Positions 27,901 through 39,304 of a DNA stretch of 64,000 bases are shown piece by piece (positions within the stretch are counted from its first letter, which is position 1; every line of letters starts with the position of its first letter). The translations under genes were made by a program, and so were the position numbers. The notes below the pieces were generated by a model. That model was not told where the DNA came from, ran no database searches, and saw nothing but the letters and a program-made list of their open reading frames with translations. This DNA comes from Hyaloscypha bicolor E (taxonomy: Eukaryota > Ascomycota > Leotiomycetes > Helotiales > Hyaloscyphaceae): positions 372,001 to 436,000 of the forward strand of contig NW_020194585.1 in NCBI RefSeq assembly GCF_002865645.1, in the 5' to 3' direction.

Positions 27901-30700
27901 TAAAAGAATTAATATCTTTTTTTACTTATTAATAAGACTTTAAGTTAATTATCTAAGGCTAAGATTTATATTAAATTAGATATTTACTAAGCTTTCTATT
28001 ATATAGCTATAAATCCGGACTTTTGGGAGCTAATAATATTTTATATTTACTATAAAATATATAAATATAATATTCTCTAGGAAAGTCTTATAAATAGCCC
28101 GGTTATATATTAATACTATATAAATAATATACTTTTTAAATATCTAAATAACTTTTATATAATATACTTTAATAATATTCTTATTTATTTAGAAGATCTA
28201 ATAAAGTATAAATAGTATATATAAAAAATATTAGACTACTTATATTTTACTAGCCTTTAAATAAATATTAAGAAATCGGAATTTAAAGTTATATATATAA
28301 AGTATTTAGACTTTATTATTTCTATATCTAGTATTAAAATAGATTCTAATAAAATCGAAATAATATATAACTAGTAATTCCCGAAAATAATTAAGGGTAT
28401 ATAGTTCTTTCTCGGCTTCTATAACTTTTATAAATGCTTTATTAGAAAGTATAGACGAATTACTAGACCTCTTACCTTATTTATAAAAAAGAGTATTTTC
28501 TTTAAATAGTTCGAATAGTATTAAAAGGCTTTTACTTACCTAAAGAAAGCTATAATTTTTACTCTAGTTCTATAATACTATAATCTAGATCTAACTATAA
28601 TAATAGAAATAGATATATCTAAAGAAGTAGTTACTAGCCTATTCTCTTAATAAGATCTAGAAACAGGCCTTTAGTATTTTATAGCTTATTTTTCTAAAAT
28701 TATATTTCTAGTAGGGCTTAATTATAATATATATAATAAGGAAATACTTATTATAATACAAGTACTAGAAAAATAGAGAACTAAGCTAGAAGGCTTTTAG
28801 AATACTTTCTTTAAGGTCTATTCTAATTACCGTATTTTAGAGTACTTTATAATTACTAAAAAGCTTTCTTCTTAATAAGCTAGATAGGCTAAGCTCTTAT
28901 TTTACTATTATTTTAAGCTTATATATTATTCTAGAAAATCAAATAAGTAAATAAATGCTTTATTATAAAAATAAAACAAAATAGATATTTAGAGCCAGAT
29001 TAAAGAAAAGCTATAAACCCAAATACTTCCTCCTAAAAATAAGATTAATTCGGAGATTATCTATAACTTATAGTTTATAAAATACTATATAAAGTTAGCT
29101 TATTTAATCCGGAATTCGGCTCTAAAACCCAAGTATATACTAAAGACTTCCCGGAAAAGAATACTTCTATTAGAGGTATAATTTTCCTGGAAAAAGATAT
29201 TCTCTTAGAAGCTTTATTAATAAACTCTATTATAGTAGCTCCTATAAAAATATTATTAGAAGCTTCTACTAAATATAGTAGTTTATAACTTATAAATAAG
29301 ATTCTATAGAATAATTATATATTACCGGATCTAGAGAAGTTATATATAATAGCTTAAGCTAAAAGTAATATCTGGATACTATAAAACGGCCTTCTTTTAT
29401 ATTATAGAAGACTTTATATTATAGAGAATAAAATAATTCCCGGACTATCTTTATAGATTGCCCTAATTTATAAAGTATATAATAAACTCTTTTCTAGATA
29501 TCCTGGATATATAAAGCTCTATTAGCTATTAAAGAAGTAATATTACTAGCTATTTATAAGTAAGGATATTAATTAATACTATAGTAATTACTATATTTAT
29601 AGGAGATTATATATATCCAGAAATAAGAAGCCTGGTTTACTTTATTTCTTTCTAGTTTCTAATTATCTCTAGTAATATATTACCGTAAATTTTAAGAGCT
29701 ATTTAGAAAGCAAATCGGACTATAATATAGTTATTATATTTATAGATTACTTATTTAAATATCTAATTATAATTCCCGTATAAAATATAATTATAGCCAA
29801 GTAGCTAGTACTTCTGTTTTTACTTTATATAATATATTAAATAGGTATTTCAGAAATAATTATATTAGATTAGGAACTCTAATTTATATCCGATTTTTGA
29901 AGTGAATTCTATATAAGAATTAGTATAAAGCTTAAGCTCTTAATAGCTAATTACTTCCAAACGGACAAATAAATAAAGATTATTAATTAGTACTTTAATT
30001 AGAGATTATATCTATATATTAACTATTATTAGAATAACTAAAACAAATATATTACTATAATTAATTATTAATAAGCCTTTCTTTAATATAAAACTATTAG
30101 CTAATCTTTATTTATAACTAAAAAGGGCTATAAGCCTTATATTTCTCTGGACTAGAACTTCTCTATTAAAGCTAATTTACTTAAAAAGAAGCTAAATAGA
30201 AATAAAGCTAAAGTATTAGTAAATTAATTATATAAATTATAGTAATTTGCCTAAGGCTATATAAAATAAATATAGGAATAATATATAATATAAGCTAATA
30301 AATACTACTATTTAATTAATTTCAAAATCGGGAATAAAGTATAAGTTATTATAAAGTATTATAAATCCGATTATCTGAGCCAGAAGCTAGAGAACTAAAT
30401 AGAGGACCTATTTAAGATTCTGAAATAATATAGCTATTTATTTCTCCTAAAACTACTAGAAACTATAAAGATATATCTAGTTTTCTATATAAAGAAGCTA
30501 TAAAAAGACTTCTAGAATTCTTTATTAGATTAAGTAAATCCGGAACTGCCCTTATTAATATTAGAGAATAATAAATAAGAATATAATATTAAACGAATTA
30601 TTATAATTAAGCTAGTAAGAAATAAACTAAAGTATAAAATTTAGTAAATTAATTAGAATAAAGATCTAGTATAGTATCTAGCTTTAGTACTAAGTAATAG
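24950..30700 (+). pseudogene. Decayed gag-pol of element 1
   Basis: The Gag zinc knuckle reads YFNYNEFGYYIRYY, with Tyr at every Cys and His position of C-x2-C-x4-H-x4-C. Reverse transcriptase keeps LVLFIKKVNRSLYF, KIYIKLDIY and IIYFNNILIYLED. RNase H keeps IIIEIDISKEVV and YFIAYFSKI, the equivalents of LETDASD and HPVAYFSRK. Integrase keeps DYNIVIIFIDYLFKY and a FQTDK block. The chromodomain-like end has RNKLKYKI and a W/Y-rich DEDPxWY-like segment. Many TAG/TAA stops came from CAG, CAA and TGG. Non-coding today. Confidence 0.88.
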
Positions 30701-30983
30701 CTTTCTGGTTTTATAAAGCTTCTATAATAATAATATTAATATATTAGAACCTTTATAAAACCTATAATACTAGTTAGACTATATAAAAAATAATACTTAT
30801 CTAGAATTATATAGAAATAATAATAAATTCTTCTAAATTATATAGTAAAGGCACTGGCTTTTTATATATAATATCTATATCCGAGATACTAGTTTTATTT
30901 TAGAAAGAAATATAATATAAAATTAGATAGATTAATGGCTTTTATAAAGCTCGGAAACAAGCTTATTATAAAGGAAAAAGTAA

Positions 30984-31257
30984 TATTATAATTTCCAGAT
31001 ATCTGGTATCTAAAATACTTTACTAGATAATAGATATCTTCTAGATATATATAATATAGCCGCCTTACTAAAAAAGTATATTTGAAATATACTAGAAATA
31101 TTTAGAAGGCTAAGCCCTTTCGGGACTAGTATCTTATAGGGTATATATATTCTCTTATAGCCTCCTATATTTTAGATTTCCCTTCCTTAGCTTTAAATCG
31201 TCTTTATAAGAGACCTTTTACCTTGCTTTTCAAGTCCTAAATACTATACTCGTAATA
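30984..31257 (+). repeat. 3' LTR of element 1
   Basis: Homologous to 24584-24857 over the full length, ending CGTAATA. Preceded by the polypurine tract and followed by the GTAGG copy of the target duplication. Confidence 0.93.
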
Positions 31258-31838
31258 GTAGGCTTTTAGTTATTTTATAAAAAGAGATTAAGGAAATATA
31301 TAAAATAAAAAAGATATTTATATTTATAAGAAATTCGGGATTATTATATATTTATTAATTAAATTAATCTATATAACTAGATTTACTATTAAATTTACTT
31401 ATTATATAGCTAGCTCTAATAGCTATTAGAACTATATTATAAAAGCTTTTTATAGTTATTAAAGGGCTTTATTTACTATCTTAGCTTTATATAACTATTT
31501 ATTTATCTAATTAATTACTAGAAATATTATTTCTAAATCTTTATATAATAAGGGAATTCGGTAGTTTTCTTTTCTTAAGCTAGGTTTAAGAAAACCCAAA
31601 TAATTCCTAGTAGTAACTAGTTAAATTAATATTCTAGCTTCTATATATAGTTTTAAGTATTTCTTATTACTAGCTTTTATATATTCTAAAGTCTTACTAA
31701 AATATTAGCTTTATAAGTAATTTTAAATAAAATCTATTTCTAGCTTTATCTTTTATATATAAGTTTAAATATTTCTTATTTCTAGTTATATATATATATA
31801 ATCTCTAGTTAGTAAAAATAGAAGAAAAAGAATTCTAA

Positions 31839-32060
31839 TATTATAGGCCAGGCCTTTATATAAAGAAAACTAGTAGTTTAATTAACTAAATAGAATTCTC
31901 TAAAAAGAAAAGAAAAAGAAAAATAAGAAAAAGCGAAATTATATTCCCTAAAATATTCGAGTTCCCTAAATAATATATAATTATTTTATTAATTTAAAAG
32001 AATATATTATATAATAAAGGCTTCTAGCCAAATATATAAATCAGGTCTCGATCTATTATA
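31839..32060 (-). repeat. 5' LTR of element 3
   Basis: On the minus strand it starts TATAATAGATCGAGACC (from TG) and ends GGCCTATAATA. It pairs with 12682-12934 and is followed on the plus strand by the CTTAA duplication. Confidence 0.9.
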
Positions 32061-33265
32061 CTTAATATCTTGAAAATAAACTTTATAATATTTCTTTAGA
32101 TAATTAGTAAATATTTAAATATATTAGAAAAACTTTATTTTTAGAATATTAATTCAAGTAGTATTTTTTTTAGCCTTATTAAAACAAGAAGCAAAATTTC
32201 AAAGTTTAATAAATTTCTTCTAGTTATTAAAAACCTAATTAGTAAGCTTATTATTAATAATATAATATTATTTAAAATATATTTCAAGGAATTTCTTAAA
32301 AATTATAATAGTATTTTCCTAGAACTAGTAAATCTCTAATAAGTAATAAGAAATCTAGAATTATATTAGCTTTAATAAATATTAAAGCTAAAGAACTTAC
32401 TAAAATATAAGATTTAGAACCCTTATTATAATAGTAATAAGAAAAAAGGCTATAAGATTATCTTTATATTTGAAATTATATTAGTAAATAATAAAGCCCA
32501 AAAAAATATTATAAAAATAATTAAAAGTAATTAAAAAAGACTTAAAAAAGAATAGAAAAAAAATCTAGAAGGTAATAATAGAAAGAGTTATTATATATAT
32601 AATTATTAGAAAAGAAAAAAGTATATAATAATATAAAAAATTCTTTTATAAAAATAAAGAGCTACTTGAATTAATTACTAGTTTTTATACTAGTTCTAAT
32701 TAGAAAATAATATAACTAATTAATATATGCTTCTAAGAGCCTATAAATAATTTCTAGAATCTTAGAAATATTTATATAAGTTTCTTATATAAATATTTTA
32801 TTAAATTCTTTCTATAAAGCTATTTAGATTATTCTAATACAAGATTTAATAAATAGTATTAATTTTATAAAATAATATCTTAGTATTTTAGATTAAACTA
32901 ATTAGAATACTTAGTTTCTAAACGAAATTGCAATTACTAACCAGATTCTATATCTGAAATATAATTACTATTTCTTTTTACTTATTTAGCTCTAATCTAA
33001 TTAAATAATTTTTATATTTATTATTTAAATTATATTAGTAAAACTACTTCCCAAAATACTAGAAGTTTATCTTAATTAAATAAATAAATTATTATTTTAC
33101 TAGAATAAATTAATAGATTTTAGAAATAAAATACTAAAAGAAATATATAGTTATAATATATATAGAATTATATATAATCTAAGAATATATAATAAACCTC
33201 GAATATTACGGGAATTAATTAGAAAAATTAATAGCTCTTTAATATTATAATTATATTATTATTTA

Positions 33266-33456
33266 TATTATAAGCTTTAGGCTTATTAATTACTAAATAT
33301 ATATATATATATATTATTAGAAGCTCTTATTTAGAAAAGGCTTTCCTGAATCTTATAAGAGAAATAGAGATTAGTTTTATACTAAATTTAATACTATAGT
33401 TTTATAATTTACTAATTTATTCTATTATTTTATTATTTATTAATAAATATCTTATA
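33266..33456 (+). repeat. 3' LTR of element 4 (approximate)
   Basis: Aligns with 6429-6598. It carries an extra AT dinucleotide run near 33297-33314. Ends uncertain by several bases. Confidence 0.65.
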
Positions 33457-34728
33457 ATAATTAAAATTATTAATAATTAAAATAAAAGTATAAATAATTT
33501 AAATTAAGCTATATTATAATATATAAAGCTATAATTAATATATTTATTTAATATAATTTAGATAATAGTATTAAAATTAGCTAGAGCCTTAGAAATAAGG
33601 CAAATATTTACTAAAAATTAATTCCGGTATTAATAATATTAATATCTTATAATTCTAATATTAATATTTATTAATATTAGAAATTAAGAAATTTTTACTA
33701 AGCCTAAATAATTATATAATAATAATAATATTTTATAATAAAAGGCAATTAGCTATATAAGGTAAGCTTATAGCCTTATTCTAATTAATTATTAAAATAC
33801 GCGTTTTTTATAACTTTAGTATTAGTTAGTTTTCTTTATATATAACTTGTATTATAACTATAATCTTAAATTAAAAAATAAATAGCTTAAAATAATAAAT
33901 ATATATATAGCTTTATTTATTACTAATCTAGAATATATTTTATTTAAAGTAAATATATCTTAGTAAAATATTATTTATAAAGCATTTTATATCTAATATA
34001 AATAATTCTTATTTTATAATACTTATATATCTTACTAAATATAAGTTAGCTAGCGAATTTTAATAATTTCGAAAATATTAATAAGATATAAAAAGGCATA
34101 TATAATAAGCTTAAGAGAATTAGATAACTATTCTCGAGTTTAATAAGATTTTATATAAAGCCTCGAAGTATTTTATTATTATAATATAGCAAATATTAAA
34201 AATAATTATAGAAATATATATAGATTTAGATTTAATAGAAATACCTTATTTCCGGTATTAAAATATATTAATACCAGAATTATAAAATATTAATTTCTAA
34301 AATCTAACTTCTCTCTTTAATTATAATTAACTTTAGAACTACTTCTTTTATAAGAAAACTTTTAATAATATATATATTTTACTTAATTTAGGCTTTTTAT
34401 TTAGCTACTTATCTTATACTTTAGACTAAAACTTATTTTAATATAGCTATTTTAAGTAAAAATAAGCTTTTAAGATTTTCGTAAGGCTCGCTTATAATAA
34501 GCATTTTAATAAGAAATACGAATATAAAGCTTAATTCTCTAAATATAAGAGCTATTTTAAATTTAAGATATTATTAATTTTTAATAATAATAAGTAATTC
34601 TTTTAATAGAAAGGCTAGAAATTAAAGGAATTATATATAAATATATCATTATATAAGTTAAATAATAAAAGAAAGAAATAATTTAAGGGATAAGAATTAA
34701 TTTAGTATTAATATATATTAATTCTTGC

Positions 34729-34943
34729 TATAATGGTGCTAGCTAGAGTCAAAGAGAAGTGGCTATTACATGACCGGTTTCACCTAGCTAGCCGGCATTT
34801 CAGTGGTTAAAGCTAGTATTTCCCTTCTTTTATCCCCTTTCCTTCTCTCTCTCTCTCTCCTTCTTCTTTTTAGCTTAGTATTTTCAATACATGAGATTCT
34901 CGGATCTTTGAGCCTTGGCCATTGCCTAGATCCCGCCGTCACA
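34729..34943 (+). repeat. Solo LTR (family A), half RIP-mutated
   Basis: A 215-bp solo LTR flanked by perfect CTTGC duplications (34724-34728 and 34944-34948). Homologous to 39716-39931. The left end is TATAATGGTGCT where the other copy has TGTGACGGCGCT, all differences being C-to-T or G-to-A. The right end is intact (CCGCCGTCACA). It contains a CT-rich run at about 34846-34862. It sits in the right arm of the hAT-like element, at the composition boundary. Confidence 0.93.
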
Positions 34944-34996
34944 CTTGCGATACCTGACTAATACCATCCAGTATTAATACCTTATTGATACCAAAA

Positions 34997-35014
34997 GTAT
35001 TTTTGCCAAGCCTG
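34997..35014 (-). repeat. Right terminal inverted repeat of hAT-like element
   Basis: The plus strand reads GTATTTTTGCCAAGCCTG. Its complement matches 3754-3771 with one difference. AT-saturated DNA ends before this point. Confidence 0.65.
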
Positions 35015-36492
35015 GTTGCGTTGCACTCAAAATATAGAGAAGCGTTTGTGTCTTATAAAGCCACTCAAAACCACCGCTGTGAGTTCAAAAGTATGTGCCA
35101 CCGGACTTGGTGGCTTTATTCATTCCCAAAACTTTGCAACTCAACGTCCAAGAACAAGGCTTTTCTGATGCTGCGCGCGACGAGGTGGAGGTTTGAGGAG
35201 AGTGATGGGGACATTTTGAGGTACGTTAATAGATCGATGTGGTGAAGTGAAAGAATTCGATGTTGATGTAGCGAGTGGCACAGTTCATGAATTGGGAGAG
35301 GGAGAAGGGAACAAGAACCAGAGGGAAAGAGTGCACAAAACCGCCCCTGCCAGCCCAACTGCGAAAGTTCATATAGGGCCTGTGAAACAAACGCGTCCAA
35401 ATTGGAATGAGGCGCGTTGATCAGTTGATGCCACGAGATGCCACGGTATCACGAAGGAAAATTGGAACTGTGGGGCTTTTTTTATAAGAAAGTCACCTGA
35501 CTATGGGCAAAAATTTCGAAGAGGATATCCGTAAGTAGGTATCAGAGAACTGGCAATTTCTGGAGCTAGTCTCAACCAGCCGTCAATTTTTGTCACCCTT
35601 TAGCCCCTTTCAAATGAAGATATTCTGGAACCCTCCCCAGGATAGTCTGTATCTTTCTACCGCATCCCGAGCAACTCCGGTGTTTGGGTGAGCTGTACCC
35701 ATGAAGGAATTGGGCCGGGCCGAGATGGCGAACGGTCTCGGTAAAGTAGGTAGGTCTCCTCTGAGCACGTCTCACTATGCTGAGTTGTCCGACGGGCTAG
35801 AACGACACACTAGGATATAATTAGGACCTTGACAAGTTTTTGGTCAAGCAATAACACCGCTTTCACTTACTACGTTGAATTATCAAGCGCCAAATACAAC
35901 TGATGATACATATGATAATCGTCGTGATCAGCTGGAGCAGAGAGAGAATATCTGAGCGCGACCAGGGGTCGGAAAATGGCTTCATGGCGTTGTCGCTACC
36001 AAGGCGTGGTGTTTTTTGGGTCGTTTTCGTTGGAACTATTTGTAAGCTACATCCTGCTCAAAAACAACAATTCGCCGTAGCTTTAACTCATTCAACAGTG
36101 GCGGTACATTGTTATCATCAGCGCTATCGACGCTGCCGACAGCTCAATTAGGCTTGCGGAAAGGATGCGAGGTGTGTATACATCAAGGATGGGAGGATAT
36201 GTATCAAATCACTATTCCATATTCGAGTTGTGGAAGACTCAAAAGGGGTTGCGGGAAGGGCTTGGCACACACGTGACACCAGAGCTTTCCGTCAGGCATC
36301 CAATTGCAGCTGCAACCGCAACAACAACAATTTTGAACGTTGAATGACACAGATCGCAGACCACAGATCATCAACTTCCCCTCGATTCTTTGATACGGGT
36401 ACTTTCCACTATCTACCTGCTTCATGAGTTTTGCTGGCCAGGCCTTTTCGATACTCCTCGTCTCCTTCAGTTTCTCAGTCTGATCTACCGCA
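35015..36492. other. Intergenic region, no confident gene
   Basis: Normal base composition. Short open frames exist on both strands (for example 35116-35400 minus, 35903-36151 plus), but none has recognisable motifs, a convincing start context or splice structure. The last 100 bases have a pyrimidine-rich leader ahead of the ATG at 36493. Confidence 0.5.
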
Positions 36493-39304
36493 ATGGCTGA
36501 TCCACAGAGCCATGGCGATCATCCCGATAATGGCCACCTTGATGAATTCTTTGAGTGGAGGGACTATTACGCTGAGCCATTGCCAAACTCTAACGATGTA
36601 CCCAACCCCGAGCCGGCGCCGCAGCCATCGTCAGGCACTGGACACTCTGATGTTGTGACGCCATGGGAGGCTTACAATGGGCAAGAATCTGATTTTGGCA
36701 TGCCACCTCCAGATCCGGATATTCTAAGAGACTTCGAGAATCCAATGATTGACCCTCATATGGCGCCATCGCAACCCATCGAGACGAGGAATGCCCTTTC
36801 CCAGCAACAAGTTGAATTGGCAAATCCCAACAATCCATCTGACGAGTTACAAGAACTCGACCGTCAAATCGAAAACATCGAGCTCCGACTTAGTCTTGAG
36901 GCGCTCAAGCAGAGACGCCAAGAACTACGCCAGAGATCATCGATAAAACCGCAAACTCCGCTTTCCACTTGTTTTGTTTCTCAAGACAACCAGAATCCCG
37001 GTGCTTTCGGGGGCAGTATGGTCTTAGGAACTAGTCCAGCTAGTCGTGGTGGAATGACCAGCGATAACGGCCAGACAAGTGATACCTTCGTAAGCACATT
37101 GTTCTAGAGAGTTTACCATTTAAGGCTCGCTAATTCACATTTCAAACATAGTCTACAGAATTAGCACACACAAGCAGCAAATATGCGCGTCAACCTTATA
37201 CACAATCTATCAACAATTCTAGCGCTGATTTTGTTGATATGCTATATCCTGTTTCTAATGACCAGCTTGGTGCAACTCCGGTGGACCTTTTATCGTCCGA
37301 ATCCGCCGATCTTCCGGCCCACAGTGTTCTTGGGCCACCATATTCCGACATCGCCAGCCAGCCACAATTCGGAGTACAAAGTATACCGAATTCTTCCTTA
37401 GACCAGCCCTCCATGAATCCAGTATCGGCTGTGCTGCCAGACAGACAGAGTCTAGATCCAACCCAGTCGGCCTCTACTCCATCCTTACCCTATCAAGGGC
37501 CTTCTCGCCAGAACCTTAGCAAAACTAACCGCAAGAGACAGCGATCTCCTGAGGCAAACCAGCACCAAGAACTATCTGTTATTCGCCAACTTTCGAAGAG
37601 TTCTGGAGTACCCGAACCTCACCTTAGTGTATTATCATTTTGCGAAGGCCCTCCGATAAAACGCAACCGTACGAAATCTCAAAAGGAGAATAGGAAGGAT
37701 GTTATTAAGGCAGGCGGATCTTGTCTATATTGCGTTGTTAACAGAAGAAAGGTAGTTTGCTAGTTAGGGACCTCCTTTCTATTCGATGCTCATATACCTC
37801 TTAGTGCTCCGGTGAACGCCCTTGCGACACGTGCCAACAGTACTGGCAAAACCGAAGTTACGATTCAACCAATTTCAGGTGGACTTGTACGATCAGGTGG
37901 AAGTTGACAGATTATGACCTATTCAGTTCGCCCTTAGGTAGGATCTTCCCTTTTTTCCCCTTCAGATTATATACACGGGCTGAATCTGTTGTAGATATGT
38001 CACAATATCCATCAGTTTCTGAGATCAAGTCCATTTTCAGAGCGCAGAGCGTAACGTCACGGAACAACCTAGTCGCCGTCATGGATTGCCTCGAGTATCA
38101 GAGGATGAGACTCATAGCGTTGCGTCCCGGCGGCAATAGCATCTTGGATTTGTGGATTTATATTCACGTCACCGTTCAGTGGAAAGAGTCTTTACTCTAC
38201 TTGGCACCTGAGCTCCGTGAGGCTGTTGGTCTTTTCGAAAAGTGGGAGGTGCAATTTCTAGCCATGGTTTTCAGGATATTTGAAGATGCGCAGTCGGTCG
38301 ACAAGAGAAGTCTCACCTTTATTCTTATTCTTATATTTGAAGAGGTTCAGCGCCTTGGGTCGACACAAAGACTGGATGCTACATTAGCAGACCAGCTACA
38401 AATGGCTATCAAAAGTCGATTGCAGGTGTTTTGCACTAGTGTTCTTGATTTTCTTCCTCCAAAGAAGCCTGGGAAGAAACTCAAAAATTTGGGGCTGGCG
38501 CAGATGATTGGCTATAACAAGGAGACATCTTGCTGTTTACCACCTCATTATCGAGACTCTTCTTATGTTTATGGCTTATTGCAAGAGGTAGAAGGAGCAA
38601 CACTGCGACATCTGGACCCCAGTAGCCTGGATTCTACCTCGTGCCTGCTTAGCCGCTCCAATAGTACTGATCGTCACCACGATACAAATCGCTGCTGCTG
38701 TGGCTGGATCTCCGATACCATACCCGCTGGCATCTTAAATTGGTTTGGATTTTCCTCAAAAAAAAATTTGCGCTACTTTCACAGCGAATCTGGAATCATG
38801 GTCTTGTCTCCTGAGGTTGCTCACAAAATCATGAATACAATGTTGGGAAGCTGGCATCTGGACAATGTGAGCTTGCTACATAAGATGACTATCTTTTATC
38901 AATCCTTTCGGACCTGTCTGAGGTTTGCTATTGAGCTCAGCCAAAAATTCCACAACCTTACAACCACCACACTATTGCAAGATCAGCTCCTCGCCCAGGC
39001 TGGATTTCACAGAGAGTTACTGTTCTTTGCTGTGCTTCGAAAAGCTGGCGAAATCATGCATGCCTCTTTTACATCCAGAGGAGAGGCTTACACTGACACA
39101 AAAGACCTCACGAAGGATCTATTTGAGTTTAATGAGTGGGTAAAGAGCAATCCAAGTGAGCTTGTGGAGGCTTTGCGTGGAATAAGCACCACTATGAAAG
39201 CCATTTTATGGCTGAAGAAGGGCGGTGATATATCGGACCTTACAATAGCATCGCACAAGGAATCCTCACAGGATTCAGCCGGATCACTGAATTCAGATGG
39301 TTAG
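36493..39304 (+). CDS. Zinc-cluster-like (atypical C6) fungal regulator-like protein
   Basis: Predicted 898-aa protein in three exons: 36493-37089, 37152-37751 and 37805-39304, with GTAAGC..CATAG (62 bp) and GTAGTT..CTTAG (53 bp) introns that preserve the frame. The ATG has a good context (CCGCAATGG). Residues 1-110 are acidic and Pro-rich; 117-148 are a charged, probably coiled-coil helix (DRQIENIELRL then QRRQELRQR); a basic patch KTNRKRQR follows. A cysteine cluster straddles intron 2: C390, C393, C400, C406, C409, C427 (CX2CX6CX5CX2CX17C). It resembles the Zn2Cys6 cluster but has a long last loop and a mid-protein position. The C-terminal 470 residues are helical without recognised motifs. 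Likely nuclear; DNA binding is inferred, not shown. Confidence 0.72.

Larger units (their letters stand above)
24584..31257 (+). mobile_element. Ty3/gypsy element 1 with chromodomain, plus strand
   Basis: A 6,674-bp element with 274-bp LTRs (24584-24857 and 30984-31257). The target duplication is GCAGG (24579-24583) versus GTAGG (31258-31262), differing by a single C-to-T. The polypurine tract AAAGGAAAAAG lies just before the 3' LTR. Order of remnants: Gag zinc knuckle near 26490-26540, reverse transcriptase 27800-28330, RNase H 28590-28800, integrase about 29290-30000, chromodomain near 30570-30690. The order (integrase after RNase H, then chromodomain) defines a chromovirus-type Ty3/gypsy. 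It is inserted into element 3. Confidence 0.93.
12682..32060 (-). mobile_element. Ty3/gypsy element 3, split by two later insertions
   Basis: Minus-strand element with LTRs at 31839-32060 (5') and 12682-12934 (3'), flanked by identical CTTAA duplications (12677-12681 and 32061-32065). A purine tract precedes the 3' LTR on the minus strand (plus-strand 12935-12950). Removing elements 1 and 2 with their duplications leaves about 5.8 kb, a normal gypsy length. Its reverse transcriptase is interrupted by element 2: the part equivalent to WKTAFRTRYG..FGLTN lies at 22466-22560 and the YxDD part at 15390-15540, and the frame reads through once element 2 and one TAAAG copy are removed. Element 1 lies upstream, in the presumed Gag region. 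Confidence 0.9.
6429..33456 (+). mobile_element. Outer Ty3/gypsy LTR retrotransposon (element 4), RIP-degraded
   Basis: Plus-strand gypsy element inserted in the hAT-like host and itself split by element 3 at 12677-12681/32061-32065. Its LTRs (about 6429-6598 and 33266-33456) share a long alignable core ending in AATATCTTATA. LTR ends are approximate because the flanks are AT-only and no clean target duplication can be read. Reverse transcriptase is recognisable at about 9031-9402. Gag lies left of it, with a 15-bp repeat at 7761-7820. Own sequence without nested DNA is about 7.6 kb. Confidence 0.7.
3754..35014 (+). mobile_element. hAT-like DNA transposon hosting nested LTR elements
   Basis: The block is bounded by 18-bp terminal inverted repeats reading CAGGCTCGGCAAAAATAC at 3754-3771 and, on the minus strand, CAGGCTTGGCAAAAATAC at 35014-34997 (17 of 18 identical). 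Subterminal TAATACC/GGTATTA motifs occur at both ends. A decayed transposase with a BED-finger-like start lies at the left end. Removing the nested gypsy elements (about 6429-33456) and the solo LTR at 34729-34943 leaves about 4 kb, a plausible hAT size. The flanking octamers (GGTAATCA and GTTGCGTT) do not match, so a target duplication is not shown; the two termini could come from two related copies. Left and right arms are otherwise AT-saturated. Confidence 0.55.

Noticed and set aside
3754..35014. Block as a centromere or a Starship-type giant element
   Set aside because: Almost all of it is explained by gypsy elements with LTRs and duplications; no tyrosine-recombinase captain gene or cargo genes are seen.
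34985..35400. Open frames on both strands just right of the AT block
   Set aside because: No motifs, mutually overlapping, and the first begins inside the transposon terminus.
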